A DNA stretch of 64,000 bases from Flaccisagitta enflata (GCA_965153355.1 OZ231127.1:52328001-52392000), one strand, 5' to 3'. Shown: positions 12,381-24,412, numbered from the stretch's first letter. The notes: a model not told the origin generated them from the sequence alone. Program-made: numbers and translations.

Positions 12381-12417
12381 AAAGTAAGAGAAGAAAGAAA
12401 AGAAAGGGAGAAAGCGA

Positions 12418-12457
<40 letters not shown>

Positions 12458-12543
12458 AAAGAAAGAAAGAAAAGAAAAAGAAGAAAAAGAAGAAAAAAGG
12501 AAAAGAGGAAAAAAGAAGGAAAGAGAAAAAGGACAAGACAGGT

Positions 12544-12591
<48 letters not shown>

Positions 12592-12690
12592 AGAAAGAAA
12601 GAAAAAGAATGAAAGAATGAAAGAATGAAAGAAAGAATGAAAGAAATAAAGAAAGAAAGAAAGAAAGAAAGACATAGTAAGACAGATAGA
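12153..12690 (+). repeat. (GA)n plus (GAAA)n purine-only block
   Basis: (GA) at 12153-12210, then about 450 bp of GAAA/GAAAGA/GAATGAAA variants with almost no pyrimidine on this strand. Such long polypurine tracts can form triplexes. Lys/Glu/Arg and Ser/Phe open frames over it are composition artefacts. Flanks contain repeated CGCGTAGACAAA and GGCGTAGACGCG motifs (12095-12120, 12728-12740). Confidence 0.95.
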
Positions 12691-12792
12691 GAAAGAGGCA
12701 GAGTTGGTAGTGAGAAACCCCGTAGAAAGGCGTAGACGCGGTTTCACGCCTCTCGAATCAACTCAACGAGACAGAAAAAAAATCCGCAAAAG

Positions 12793-13460
12793 ATGAAACC
12801 CTAACTGCCTCCGCTAGGGTAAGCATCTCTCTCTCTGGAGAGGAGGTGGCACAATGCTTGAGGGTTTGGGGATTGAGAATGAAACCTTAACTGCCTCTGC
12901 CAGGGTAAGCATCTCTCTCTGGAGAGGAGGTGGCACAATGCTTGAGGGTTTGGGGATTCAGAATGAAAACTTAACTGCCTCTGCTAGGGTAAGCATCTCT
13001 TTCTGGAGAGGAGGTGGCACAATGCATGAGGGTTTGGGGATTAGGAATGAAACCTTAACTGCCTCTGCTAGGGTAAGCAGCTCTTTCTGGAGAGGAGGTA
13101 GCACAATGTATGAGGGTGAGGGGATTAAGAATGAAACCCTAACTGCCTCGGCTAGGGTAAGCAGCTCTCTCTCTCTGGAGAGGAGGTGGCACAATGCATG
13201 AGGGTATGGGATTCAGGAATGAAACCTTAACTGCCTCTGCTAGGGTAAGCAGTTTTTTTGGAGAGGTGGCACAATAAATGAGGGTGTGGGGATTGGGTAT
13301 GAAACCTTAACTGCCCTTGCTAGGGTAAGCAGCTCTCTCTGGAGAGAGGGTTGCATGTGTGAGGTTTAGGTTGTGGGGACTGACGTTAACTGCTTTCAAA
13401 AGGATAAGCATCTTACTCTTAGGAGAAGGTTGGGGAGGGGAAACTAACTTCAATTGCCTG
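12793..13460 (+). repeat. 80-88-bp tandem repeat (about 8 units)
   Basis: Units begin ATGAAACCTTAACTGCCTCT at 12793, 12879, 12963, 13047, 13131, 13219 and 13299 (spacings 86, 84, 84, 84, 88, 80). Decayed units follow to about 13460. Each carries GCTAGGGTAAGCA, a CT-rich step, GGAGAGGAGGTGGCACAATG and GAGGGTTTGGGGATT. Three spacings are multiples of 3, so a 28-residue repeat reads through part of it. The other spacings break frame, so it is probably not coding. The AGGGTAAGC step resembles a 5' splice site and also recurs singly at about 13465 and 13588. Confidence 0.92.
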
Positions 13461-14068
13461 TGAAAGGGTAAGCAACCCCCTTCTTGGAGAAGAAACATTA
13501 TTCATTAATGCTTGTCCTGAGGTTTCACTCTCCACACAGTACGTGAGGTTGAGAAAATTTTGAAAAGGGGGGAGAAGAGATGCAAATTTTGCAAAGGTAA
13601 GCATCGTTCTCCTGAAAAAAAAGTTTCTTGGATAATCGATAACGGCCAACCCTTATTCTCAGAATGCTCAGTAGAAATTGTAATTCCTCAGGAAAAATCA
13701 AGGCCTGGATATGTTTTCGCAAATCATTTAGTCAAGAAGATCAAGAGTATTTAGTACTAAACAGTTGGGACTGAATGAATTACGCGCAGTAAAGCTTCAA
13801 GTTAATGACACTAAAAACAGTGGCACCAGACGCAAATGCATCTCTCAGCAAAAGAGAAAAGAAAGAAGAAAAAAACTCATAACCGAGTCTCAGCTTCCTT
13901 TTCTTTACCACCACAAGAGTCTCGCGACTAATTATAGAAATACAAAAACCCATTATCTCAAATTTTACCCCTCAAATCACTTTGGCGTGAATGCAAGGCG
14001 CCGGCTTTCAACGTTGGTGGTGAGGACGTGGAGAGAAGCAAGGAGAGGAGAGGAGGGGGAGGACGAAG
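13461..14068. other. Unassigned; possible 5' region of the next exon
   Basis: A/T-rich with short open frames. 13985-14068 is richer in G and CpG (GGCGCCGGC, then GGAGAGGAGAGG GGGAGGACG) and directly precedes the ATG at 14069. It could be a promoter or 5' leader. Confidence 0.4.
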
Positions 14069-14212
14069 ATGGTGGACTGGGTACAACGACATTTGGCTAT
14101 TCCGCCTCGTTCTTTGTCTTCAGCCGATGTTTTTCTTTGGTATTCAACGTGGATTTCATTTCATACTTCATATCTACCAGTAATAGCGGCTGTCGCCGTG
14201 AGGAAAAAAGTC
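14069..14212 (+). CDS. Candidate first coding exon, membrane-type N-terminus
   Basis: The ATG at 14069 has an ideal context (A at -3, G at +4) and opens a 48-codon frame. The frame runs exactly to a GTAAGC donor at 14213 (phase 0). The peptide starts MVDWVQRHLAIPPRS. Its second half (about residues 22-45) is aromatic and hydrophobic (FLWYSTWISF, then VIAAVAV) and ends in a basic RKKV, so one membrane segment or a signal anchor is plausible. I do not recognise the protein. The last 13 codons recur in an inverted copy at 26398-26445 (PVMAAVAVRKKVV) with mostly conservative change. This could mean selection or just a recent duplication of exon plus intron. The downstream exon was not found, because the intron would hold repeat C. 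Confidence 0.4.
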
Positions 14213-15025
14213 GTAAGCTTTGGTCAGTTTTCACCAAGCTTTTGTCTTTAGTCACTGCAAATTTTTTGTTCTTTTAGATCAAATCGAGAGCAATTGTATG
14301 TATTGATTGCACTGAAAATCAGAGAAAAATAGGACTGAGCCAAATGAGCTAAATGAGCTAAAATGCTCAACATCACTCAACCAGACAATCAGCTATGCTC
14401 ACTGATATGCTTTTTTGTATTTACATGCTCCCATCAAAACATTTATTTATCCCATTAAAAATTAAAAAAAACTGAGCTAAATGAGCTAAGTGAGCTAAAA
14501 TGCTTAAAAACACCCTCACAGATGAGCAGTTATGCTCACTGATATGCTTTTTTGTATCTGCTTTCTTAAACATGTATCAAAATATCTATTCATTTATCAC
14601 ATTTGAAATATAAAAAAAAACTGAGCTAAATGAGCTAAATGAGCTAGAATCCTCCAAAACACCCTCACAGATGAGCAGCTATGCTCATAAACATGTTTTC
14701 TTGTATTTGCATGCTCAAACAAACATAAATACACTCTTTTTTTAATCCTACTCAAAATCATAAAAAATCGAAAAAAATTCAATTCGCAATTTTTATAAAT
14801 AAATCTTTAAAAAATCATAGCGCAAAAAATATTTGTCGTAGAGCATTCTGCTTGGTGCCAAATGAAAGAGAATTATTAAATTTACTTACCCTATCAATTT
14901 CATTGGAGGGCCCATTCGCTCGGTGGAGATGCTCAACTTCCTAATAAGAAATTGAAAACCCTGTTTCTCTTGAATATGTCAAAAAGTCGAAGACTGACTT
15001 CGACTTTTTTCCCGATTATTTCAAA
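14176..15025 (+). repeat. Repeat C, complete copy (C1)
   Basis: About 850 bp in three parts. (i) 14176-14334 covers the end of the candidate exon and the following intron-like DNA. (ii) Three 137-150-bp tandem units start at 14335, 14472 and 14621, each with CTGAGCTAAATGAGCTAA, ATGAGCAGCTATGCTCA and CTTGTATTTGCATGCTC. (iii) 14740-15025 is an A/T-rich tail with TTACTTACCCTATCAATTTC and a small hairpin (AAAAAGTCGAAG..CTTCGACTTTTTT). The same parts occur inverted at 19232-19535 (iii) and 25880-26445 (ii, i). Confidence 0.88.
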
Positions 15026-15037
15026 TACAGTTTAAAC

Positions 15038-15212
15038 AGGGCCGGATAAACGGCGACCTAACTCACATGCGGGGGGAAGGAGCTTTGATGAAAAATGCTT
15101 CAGTAACATTTGTACATGAGCGTTGACGTAAAATTCGCCTGTAAATGCTGACCTACAAACCGACCAACATAGCTGGTTATGAAGTAAAGTGTCAGAGTCT
15201 ATCCGGGTGCGC
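15038..15212 (-). mobile_element. Decayed family A element (A11)
   Basis: On the minus strand it begins ACAGGGCCGGATAAACGGC and has CTCACATGCGGGGG where the inner arm should be. It retains AAACCGACCAACAT (the CCGT tract) and ends near GTAAAGTGTCAGAGTC and GGGTGCGCAAGC. It abuts repeat C. Confidence 0.5.
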
Positions 15213-15730
15213 AAGCTACCACGAATCTGTAGAAAAAGAATGAAGAGCGAGGCTCGTCCCAGCCTCTTTTAATTTCAGCAGAGATTAGAATCAATTTGTA
15301 TGCAAAGTGAATTTTCCGTAGATTCCGCGGAAATGAATGGCGAAAATCCATTTTTTGACGCCTTATCTTAATGGTCGAATAAAGAATTTCCGCGGGTCGG
15401 GACGAGCAACATACCAATTCCAAAAAGCCAGTGTGAAAACTGCAAACTGAAGAGGTTGATCCCCGTTTAACGAGTTTTGCTGAGTTTTCTTTTTTACCTT
15501 GTATAGGCCAAAGGCAAAGATGCGTTTTCTTAATTTAGTAGTTTATACAAAACCCACTCGCTCTGCTCTTCACTGAGTTTCCATACTCACTCTATTTACA
15601 CACACACATACCCTTGTCAACCAAAGATAAACAGTTAAAGAATAAAAAAAAATGTGTTCAGAAAGTTTTAGCGCCTGGTTGCTTTAACACTAGTACGAAA
15701 GTATGAGAAACTTCCACTCCTCCCAAGTGG
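15213..15730. other. Unassigned
   Basis: No array or element ends. Short open frames only. Confidence 0.45.
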
Positions 15731-15890
<160 letters not shown>

Positions 15891-16140
15891 TAGCGCAAAC
15901 GTCGCCATCCCGATGGATTTGGGTGTTACATGAGATATCGACGTCACGTAAAACGCATTTGCGGGGGGATTTTCCTTTGTTAAATATTTCGATCCTCGGT
16001 GCGCGCACAAGCACGTCTGCTCGCATTCATTCTAGACACACGCAGACACACGCGAATGCCCGACGTCTTAGCACACGAACGAACGTGCGCGCATTAGCCT
16101 CACTCACGTGATGCCAGAGCGTCTCCTAAGAAAGAGACGG
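15891..16140. promoter_or_regulatory. CpG-richer patch, possible regulatory DNA
   Basis: Between two A/T-rich regions this 250 bp is noticeably rich in CpG. It contains ATCGACGTCACGT (a CRE-like core), GGTGCGCGCAC and CACACGCAGACACACGCG. No open frame or start signal stands out. A promoter is only a possibility. Confidence 0.25.
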
Positions 16141-16194
16141 AGAAAAGAGATGATGAAAGCAAACTGGGGAGGAGACGTAATATGTACTATCTAG

Positions 16195-16680
16195 GAAATA
16201 AGTATATATACAACTTCTACCAAGGATATCTCAGCTTCAAAAAACGCTAAATAGATTTTTAAAAAAAGAAAATTAATCTTCATCAAAAAATCTTCAAAAT
16301 GAGTTTAATCTGGTCTCTGTAACTCTAACCGTTTAGAAGCTACAAGCAAGATAGTAAAAACATTCAATTAATAGATCTGAATAATATTGAGGGTAGTAAA
16401 ATATGAAAATCCTTGGACACTTTCTACACAAGATCTCTGCTTCCAGAGCAGCTAGATACTTTTTTCAAAAAAAAACAAAATAATCTGCATCAAAAAATCT
16501 AAAAGATGAGTCCAACCTGGTTCCGGTAGCTTTGATTGTTTGAAAATTGCAAACAAAATTATAAACAGTTTCTCAAAATACCAAATTTGCTCAAAAATAA
16601 TAAAACAAGATTATATGTTATCAATAAAAATGATACTGAAAATTATTTTCAAAACTTTTTACAAGAATATTCAGTTAAAA
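16195..16680 (+). repeat. Diverged tandem duplication, about 220 bp
   Basis: 16200-16420 and 16420-16680 align in order: ATCTCAGCTTC / ATCTCTGCTTCC, CATCAAAAAATCT in both, GATGAGT(C/T)CAACCTGGTTCC versus GAGTTTAATCTGGTCTC, then GTAACTCTAACCG / GTAGCTTTGATTG. Both halves are A/T-rich and noncoding. Confidence 0.6.
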
Positions 16681-17022
16681 AACAAGTCACCTGACACACA
16701 GACACTTTCAGTATAATAATTTAGTAGATATTCGGTTTGAAAATCATAATATACTGTGGGTGTATATATACTTTTTTTCAAGGTAGCAGTAGAACAGGAA
16801 GGGGTGGAGGGAGGAGAAGGAGATGGAGTCGGAATGAGAGATTGCGGAGAAGGCGACGAGTCGACGCGCGCGCCCTCTCCAGGGGGCAACATTTTTCACG
16901 ACAGCAAAAAAATAAAAAAAAGAAACGGAACAAAAGACGAGCGAGGCAAAGAAGAAAAGGGGTTGCTTTTTTCCAGACCAAAGAAATAGAGATAGAATGG
17001 ATGAACGAACGAACGAATGATT

Positions 17023-17190
17023 AAAAGAATGAATGAATGAATGAATGAATGAATGCATGCATGCATGCATGCATGCATGCATGCATGAATGAATGAATGA
17101 ATGAATGAATGAATGAATGAATGAAAGAATTAATGAAAGAATAAATGAACGAATGAATTTAAATATAAGAGAATGGAATGAGAGAATGAA

Positions 17191-17274
<84 letters not shown>

Positions 17275-17420
17275 ACGCAGAAAGGAAAGAACGAAAAGTA
17301 GAAAGAACGAAGGAAAGAGCAAACGAAAGAAAGGATGAAGAAAGAAAAGCAGAAGAAAGAGTGAAACAAAGAGAGAAACAAAGAAACAAAGAAGAAATAT
17401 AAGAGGGAGGAGAAAAGAGC
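17023..17420 (+). repeat. (GAAT)n-(GCAT)8-(GAAT)n followed by (GAAA)n
   Basis: GAAT units (17028-17054), eight perfect GCAT units (17055-17086, self-complementary), GAAT again to 17133, then GAAA units (17196-17275) and degenerate GAAA. The Ser/Phe-rich and Lys/Arg-rich open frames over 16744-17453 are repeat translations. Confidence 0.96.
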
Positions 17421-17700
17421 AAGAAATTGATAAAAAAAAAAGGAGCATGACACATAATCAAAGATGATTCATAATCAAAGATCAAAAATAATTGAAAATG
17501 GGATGAAAATCATCAGTAGTCGAAATAAGTGCGAAAAATAAGTGGGAAAATCAGCACGAACAAATTATCAAATTGGGAAACATGGGATGGAATGCTTTGA
17601 GGCGGGGCCGATGCCGTATTTTACTGAGATGCTAGACTTGAAAAGTCAAAATCGACCGACAAGGTAATAATCTTTCCGAATGTCTCTTTTTCGGTTTGTC

Positions 17701-17966
<266 letters not shown>

Positions 17967-18832
17967 GAAGAATCTTCCCTTTAAAAATGTCAACTGTTCA
18001 GGATTCCATTGGCGCCTCTGAAATTGACATGTTCCTCAGGTGGCGCCTATTTTTTAAACAGCATCTGGTGGAAATATGGTTTCCGTTTTTGAAATGGCGC
18101 TTCAGCTTCATTACGTGATTTTTTTAGCGTCTACCGCAGAAGGCGCCCACGATTTGATTTGATGATACAATGGTTCTTTGTTAGCTTGTCCCACCCAGTT
18201 AACTATGAATACTACTTCGTTACCGTGTTTAAAACATAAGCTTTTTCGAGTCTGATCAAAATGAAATAAAGTAGATAATATCACACTCGGACTATTCTAT
18301 CCTTCTCACAAACTATCCCTCACTTCAAATCTGCTTTAAGAGGCTTCTTTTTCTCCTCGTCAAAATTTATTAACGCGCGTCAGAACCGTCACAATTCAAT
18401 TGATTTCCTCGCATTCTTGAAAACGACTTTTTCTTTTAAGTCATTTCGTTCTAAAAGAATTTTTCCCCCATTTGATTTATTTTCTGAGCGTACCAATGCT
18501 AAAGACAACAAGGCCAAGAGACGCCCCATAGATGCGTCCTTTTTAGATAACACAAAAGAAGAAATGATAATTGAGATAAAACCCTTTAAATCGCGTTGAG
18601 AAATTTTCTCTTTACAGACAGACCTTCCTTCCTTTCTTTATACACAGCCTTTTATAAAGATGCGAGGACGCATCTAAAAAGGTGACGATAAAAACGAGTG
18701 CATTTCGAGTTTTTTTTTTCTCGTATTGCAATCCGTGGTTTCTGATTGCATCTTACGCACTTTCACTTGAAATTTACGACACCAAGGTGTCATTCTTACA
18801 AATGTCAATACTATCATTTTTGTTTTTGCACA

Positions 18833-19027
<195 letters not shown>

Positions 19028-19231
19028 CTGGCGTCTGCACCACATCCATGACGGGGTTCTGTCGCGCTTTTCCCATTTACTTAATGCTTTTTTTTTTTCT
19101 ATTCTTTTCTTCTCGCCTCTACCATCGATTCTTCATGTCACACAAAAAAATCCTTACGCTGACGATGGGAATTGAGGGCATGAACGGGTGGAAGGAAGGG
19201 AAAGGGGCGAGAGCATTGATTGATTCAAACC

Positions 19232-19535
19232 TAATCGGGAAAAAAGTCGGAGTCAGTCTTCGACTTTTTGACATATTCGTGAGAAACGGGGTTTTCATTT
19301 TCTTATGAGAAAGTTTCGGAACTCCTTAGGGCGATTGAGGCCTCCAATGAAATTGATAGGGTAAGTAAATTTGATAATTCTCTTTCATTTGGCGCTAAGC
19401 AGAAGTCGCTGGGACAAATATTTTTTGCGTTATGAATTTTTAAAGATTTATTTACGAAAAATTCAAATTGAATCTTTTTAGATTTTTTATGATTTTGTGT
19501 AGGATCAATAAAGGAATGTATCTAAGTTTGGTTAA
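19232..19535 (-). repeat. Repeat C, inverted copy, tail part (C2)
   Basis: It is the reverse complement of 14740-15025, with shared AATCGGGAAAAAAGTCGG, CAATGAAATTGATAGGGTAA and TTTTTTATGATTTTG. Similarity stops at GGTTAAG (TTAA at 19532-19535). The next part of the repeat resumes at 25880. Confidence 0.85.
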
Positions 19536-19900
19536 GGGGTGACTTAATTTATTAGAAATTTGAGAAACAAATAGTCCCACTGTCTCTGAGGTCATCAGAA
19601 AGTCCTACTTTAACCGAACAATAGAGAACCTCCTCTCTAGCATGATTGGTTTTGACCTGGGAGATCAACAAAGAGTTTATGATTGCCAAGATAGTTCAGG
19701 ATAGCCTATGGGGTATAATCGACCCTAAGGCCTAAATCTATTGCATCTTTCTATACCAGAAAAAAAACACCTCAATTTGTGACATGAATGGGCACTGCAC
19801 AGGCATAAACGCGCATAAGCGTGCAGTAAATTCACATGGATGATCAGAGTCAATCAGAGCAGACAGACACCAGCTATATGATCGAGAAAGTAAACAAAGC

Positions 19901-20036
19901 AACAAGGTCTGATATACGGCACCAGCGTTGCAGACAGTTGGGCAGGGGCAGTAATGCAAAAACCGCTCACAATTCAGGATGGACAGACCTACCGACGGAC
20001 TGACAAAGCAGGGATTCGAGTAGCGTGTCCATTACT
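19901..20036 (-). mobile_element. Family A element (A8)
   Basis: On the minus strand it begins AACAAGGTCTGATATACGGC. TTGGGCAGGGGCAGTAATGC follows, then the tract GGACAGACCTACCGACGGAC and AAAGCAGGGATTCGAGTAG. It ends in a decayed hairpin before ACTAAAAA. The inner arm is not recognisable. Confidence 0.65.
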
Positions 20037-20276
20037 AAAAATGCTGTAGCCTTTCTCCAGACAGACTTTAGAAGTTTCATCAAAATTCATCTTGCTTTGT
20101 CTTGCTTGAGAAAGCGTTATCTGTTGTTTCTTTGACTGCAAACAAACTATTCAGTCATTCATTGAAGGTACTTCCGCCTGAATCAACATTACACTGACAT
20201 ACAGATCTGTGTGCACATAGACACTCATCAAGGACACTCAAATAATTGGTTTTGTCCCAACAATTATAGTGGAGCA

Positions 20277-20443
20277 CCGCTAGAGCGCACCCGCTGATAA
20301 GGCATACCCGCTTATAAGGCAGATCTATAATCTGCTAACCCATGAGAGATATTTTAGTTTTTCTGTATTGGCAATAAGGCTATTTCAATATGAGGCATAA
20401 TTGAGCTCACGCCCCTGAAATGCACTCTAGTTGTGCTCAACTG
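20277..20443 (+). mobile_element. Pogo/mariner-like miniature element, copy 1
   Basis: 167 bp flanked by TA (20275-20276, 20444-20445). The ends are TAGTGGAGCACC and GTTGTGCTCAACTG, an imperfect inverted repeat. The interior has the phased motif CGCTGATAAGGCATACCCGC TTATAAGGCA and later AATAAGGC. CAGT-starting ends, TA target sites and CGCTTATAAGGCA-type subterminal sequence are characteristic of Tc1/mariner-pogo (Tigger-like) elements. Noncoding, hence non-autonomous. Confidence 0.7.
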
Positions 20444-20496
20444 TATTTATTGATGAATTCTCATAAGATCAAAAAATGTAGCAAATCCAGTCACAG

Positions 20497-20530
20497 AGCA
20501 ATTGGGCAGGAGCAGTAATCCAAAACCACT
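20497..20530 (-). mobile_element. Family A interior fragment
   Basis: CAATTGGGCAGGAGCAGTAA followed by TCCAAAACC matches the conserved interior of A5 and A8. No ends are visible. The rest of 20531-21475 is A/T-rich and unassigned. Confidence 0.4.
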
Positions 20531-21475
20531 TGGAATCTAAAATGTTGCTCAGGATGCTGGACGTGGATTCAATTGGGTGCTTCACATAGCAAAAGTTGGT
20601 TACTTCTTTTCACCCTCTTCACCTAATATGAAATGGCTAAATTTAGAATTCTTACTATTTCTCTTTTATCAAAAATTGTTTATCTTCTGTTTTTTAGAAA
20701 ATTGTTTTTTGAGGACCTAATTTGCATAATGCAGTAGGATAAAACAATATTACATTACTTGAAGTAGCCTTTTATAAACTTCTGCTCTTTATAGAATTGT
20801 TAATCTGCCTTTTCATAATATCTTTCATAACTTATGTTTTGATACTTCAATTTATTTTCACAAATATCATGGTATTTTAAAACAAATAATTGTTCCTTTT
20901 GTAACAAAGCTACACAGGATTTTGCTGAATTCTAGGAAATCTGTGGGAACTAACTAAACAAACGGAGAATGAAAATTACAAAAAAGAAAAATGATTCAAC
21001 TTTATGATTTAGTCCTCATTACTACTAACAGAGGGAGGGTTACTCCTTTTTGCTACTAAAGCACCCAAAAGCGGATGCTTGACCAGCATGCAGTGCAGAG
21101 TAATAATCATATAAAATCTTAATAATCTGTTGAAAATATCAATCTTACGCCAAATACTCAAACCATCACAAACACGCAGCAAAGCAGTGAGCCTGTGCAG
21201 CTCGGTTGTACCAATGTCCGAGACCCGGCTGTATGAGTGGGCCACTACCTGTATAGACGCCAGTAGGCGTTTTCCACTTTTTCAATGCAACTTTGCTCTT
21301 GATAATCATTTTCACATCTTTCTTTCTCAAGAATCTCCACTCTGTTGAATAAGGAGATCTGAATAATTATAGCTGATACTCACTTACAGTGTGATCAGTC
21401 TCCAACTAATAAAAGGATTAAACTTCCTCTAAGTTGCATCATTTAATCAATTCGAATTGTTGTCTCTTAGCAATC

Positions 21476-21895
21476 AATGTCTTTGCTTCAGTCAGTCTCA
21501 AAGCCCAAATCCCAGCCTCGAGGCCCAAATCAGGCCTCAGGCGCAAATCTAACCGGAGGCCCAAATCTCAACCTTGATGTCCAAATCCCAGCCAAAAGGT
21601 CCAAATCAGCAAATGGGTTTGGGCTCCCTCCAAAACAGATCATGAGCCTCAAACTAAGATTTGGACCTGGAGGCTAGGATTTGGGCCTCGAAACTGGAAT
21701 TTTGGCCTTAAGGCTGGGATTTGAAGGGGAGAGGAACAGAGAAGGGGGAGGAGGAGGAGAAAATTTTCCATATGTTTGAAAGCATAGGTAATCGACCACT
21801 TTGGGGCCGCTGCCCTGCTCCCCCTTCAACTTCAAGCACAACCTACTTAGACAGGGCACGGGTACCGCTGACCATCTAACCCTTTTGCAACTATT
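21476..21895 (+). mobile_element. Family B element lacking its left arm (B3)
   Basis: A 20-bp-type core runs in one orientation (CAAATCCCAGCC) to about 21605 and in reverse complement (GGCTGGGATTTG) to 21722. The right arm at 21735-21822 has GAGGAGAAAATTTTCC, AAAGCATAGG and GGGGCCGCTGCCCTGC. The tail has CAACTTCAAGCACAACC and ACAGGGCACGGGTACCGC. The expected left arm before 21480 is absent, so this copy is truncated. Confidence 0.78.
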
Positions 21896-22602
21896 GTTCG
21901 ATATAATTCAGGGGTGTATATTCTTGAATCGCTTTTGATTTTTTTCCCCCCTGCCTTTGATTTTCTTCCCCACGTCGCGTGCGGATCTTTTATATCCATG
22001 ATTTTCTTTATCAGCAATAAAACCATGTAGATGAAGTTTAAATATTGTTAAATTGTGTTTCCTAATTGGGTTTTGATTTGATTTTCTATAATGCTATATT
22101 TTCCCCAAATTCTTTCTCTCTTTTCCCCTTTAGTTTCTTCCCATCTCCAGACCCTTTGGGTCCCCACTGGGGGGGGGGGGAACTCAAGAATATAGAGGCC
22201 TGATATAATTTCTCTTTCAAATGCTCAAACCAAGGCAATAGTGGTCTCAAATGACAAAGATTTATATCATGCTTCATTTGAGACCAATCTGACATCAGAA
22301 ATTGAGTCCATTCAGAAAAAAAACAATTAAATGAAAAATTATGTTGAAAAAAACAAAATTTATAGAGCTACAAGTGTAAATACTTATTATTCTTAAAATT
22401 GATGCTGGGGGAAAACTATTCATCTTAGACCTATGAAATTTGAACACAAAAAATGTCAAACATAGTACTTCAAAAGACAAGTGATTCCGGATTAGTGAAA
22501 TAATGCATATAAGAGTTAATGCTTAATACTCTTTGCAAGTTGAGATTGATCACCCTGTACTTTAAGCATACAAAAGTGAAAACTATTTCATATCTTGGTC
22601 TC

Positions 22603-22918
<316 letters not shown>

Positions 22919-23283
22919 AACTGACCTGGTTATGAATTGTTGAATTTTTGGGTATTCCGTCAAAGTGTCAATCATGAAATCAGCACTCTTACTAACTTTT
23001 ACTTCTTTAAAGCCATAGTACATGACGGACATGAGATGCTCGTTACAGTCCATCAAATCGCGCTGGTGAAACAAGTGACTAGGGGTCAAAAATATCATTG
23101 CGGCAGGCGGCCCAGGGCATCTTTATCACCTCCAATACCCATTCCCCCATACCAGCATGCGAAAATGCTCAAAAACGCTCATTATTCCACTTTAGGCCTA
23201 GATCCTCCACAGACAGACAATGGATGAGATAACTGATCAGATGAACAAAAGCCTCTTATAGAAGCTGCCAGCATCTACAACTG

Positions 23284-23437
23284 AACAAGGCAGGTTCTTG
23301 ACCCAATACCAATCCATGGGAGCCCACAGGTGGGCAGAAATGAAATGCGTGTTTTCCCCTTTCGACTCAATCACCACAGACCAACTGACCGACGGACAGA
23401 CGGACAAAGCCTCTTATAGAGTCGCTAGTCCGCGACT
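23284..23437 (-). mobile_element. Family A element, variant hairpin (A9)
   Basis: It begins AACAAGGCAGGTTCTTG on the minus reading. It contains CACAGGTGGGCAG and the tract ACTGACCGACGGACAGACGG. It ends in hairpin AGTCGCTAGTCCGCGACT (23420-23437) before AAAAA. The hairpin-adjacent sequence is GCCTCTTATAGAGTCGC, unlike A4's GCGGGGTGTAGAGTCGC. This defines a subfamily shared with 24329. Confidence 0.72.
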
Positions 23438-23679
23438 AAAAACATAACGCCGCTTCATCCTACTCAACCCATGACTCACCATCTCACCAACTCGCGTTGG
23501 CCATGCCAACAGCCTAAGATAGAAGTGAAATTGCTCATTATCACTCTTTCAATCCTTTGTGTCCCTCTCAATGATCACATCCACACAAATAAAATTCTAC
23601 CATACATAGTAAATCGCAACCCACTGGTTTGACAATCGCAATCATTCCAGTGTATCGTGAATCATGAAACTTCCCATCC

Positions 23680-23775
23680 CGCGAGGGAAAGAGGAAAGCG
23701 AGTCTGAGAATTGAGCCGTGAAGCGAGCATAGCGAGTGAGCGGTGCTAGCGAACAAATGAAGCGAGCGACCGAGT
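23680..23775. repeat. AGCGAG-motif cluster
   Basis: Within about 95 bp AGCGAG, GCGAGC, AGCGAA and GAGTGAGCGG recur in short spacing (for example GAAGCGAGCATAGCGAGTGA). There is no clear single period. Origin unknown. Confidence 0.5.
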
Positions 23776-23982
23776 GGCCGTTTCATAACGCGATCCTTTG
23801 GTGTAGAAACAGGCCCTTTTAGACACTCACCAGTTCGCCGGCGTATGTCATTGCTGTAATCGCCTTTGCTGTTGGAGACGCCGTCGATGTCAGAACCTGA
23901 ATGAGTGATTGATCTATATGTTTAGGAGCTTACAGATGCATGTGTACATGCATGCATGCATACACACGCATAGACAAGCGTA

Positions 23983-23983
23983 G

Positions 23984-24048
<65 letters not shown>

Positions 24049-24072
24049 AACAAACAAACAAACAAACAAACA
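23983..24072 (+). repeat. (CA)n-(CAAA)n microsatellite
   Basis: CA units followed by seven CAAA units (24041-24070). Confidence 0.96.
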
Positions 24073-24328
24073 CAGACACACGCATCTTTACCATCGTCTC
24101 TATCGCTGCAGCGCGTGTTTGTTCCTGCTGATGATATCGTATTGTGTTGATTGATCCCATGTCTTTAGTCAACGTCAAATGCATACAGCCTGCAAGGAAC
24201 AAAATATATCCTATCATAGTTTCTCTGTTTGTCAATTATCATGTCTGATATTTCAATCTGTGTTTGTGTCTGTCCCAGTTTCTCTCCGTCAATTTTTTGT
24301 CAAACTTGGTCAGGCTGTGTATTTTGTT

Positions 24329-24412
24329 GCAGACACGCAACTCTAAAAGAGGCTTTATCCGTCCTTCCGTTGGTCCGTCTCTCCATTGGTCCTCGGTGAT
24401 CGAGTCAAAAAG
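24329..24412 (+). mobile_element. Family A left-end fragment, A9 subfamily (A14)
   Basis: ACACGCAACTCTAAAAGAGG, then CTTTATCCGTCC and TTGGTCCGTC, then CTCGGTGATCGAGTC. It parallels the reverse complement of A9 through the same GTGATTGAGTC step. The right end is not found. Confidence 0.6.

Noticed and set aside
12854-13201. Protein with 28-residue repeats
   Set aside because: Unit lengths of 86, 88 and 80 bp shift the frame, and the frame ends within the array.
12793-13460. Telomere-type repeat (CCCTAA / TTAGGG words)
   Set aside because: ACCCTAAC and TAGGGT occur once per unit of about 85 bp, not as a 6-bp array.
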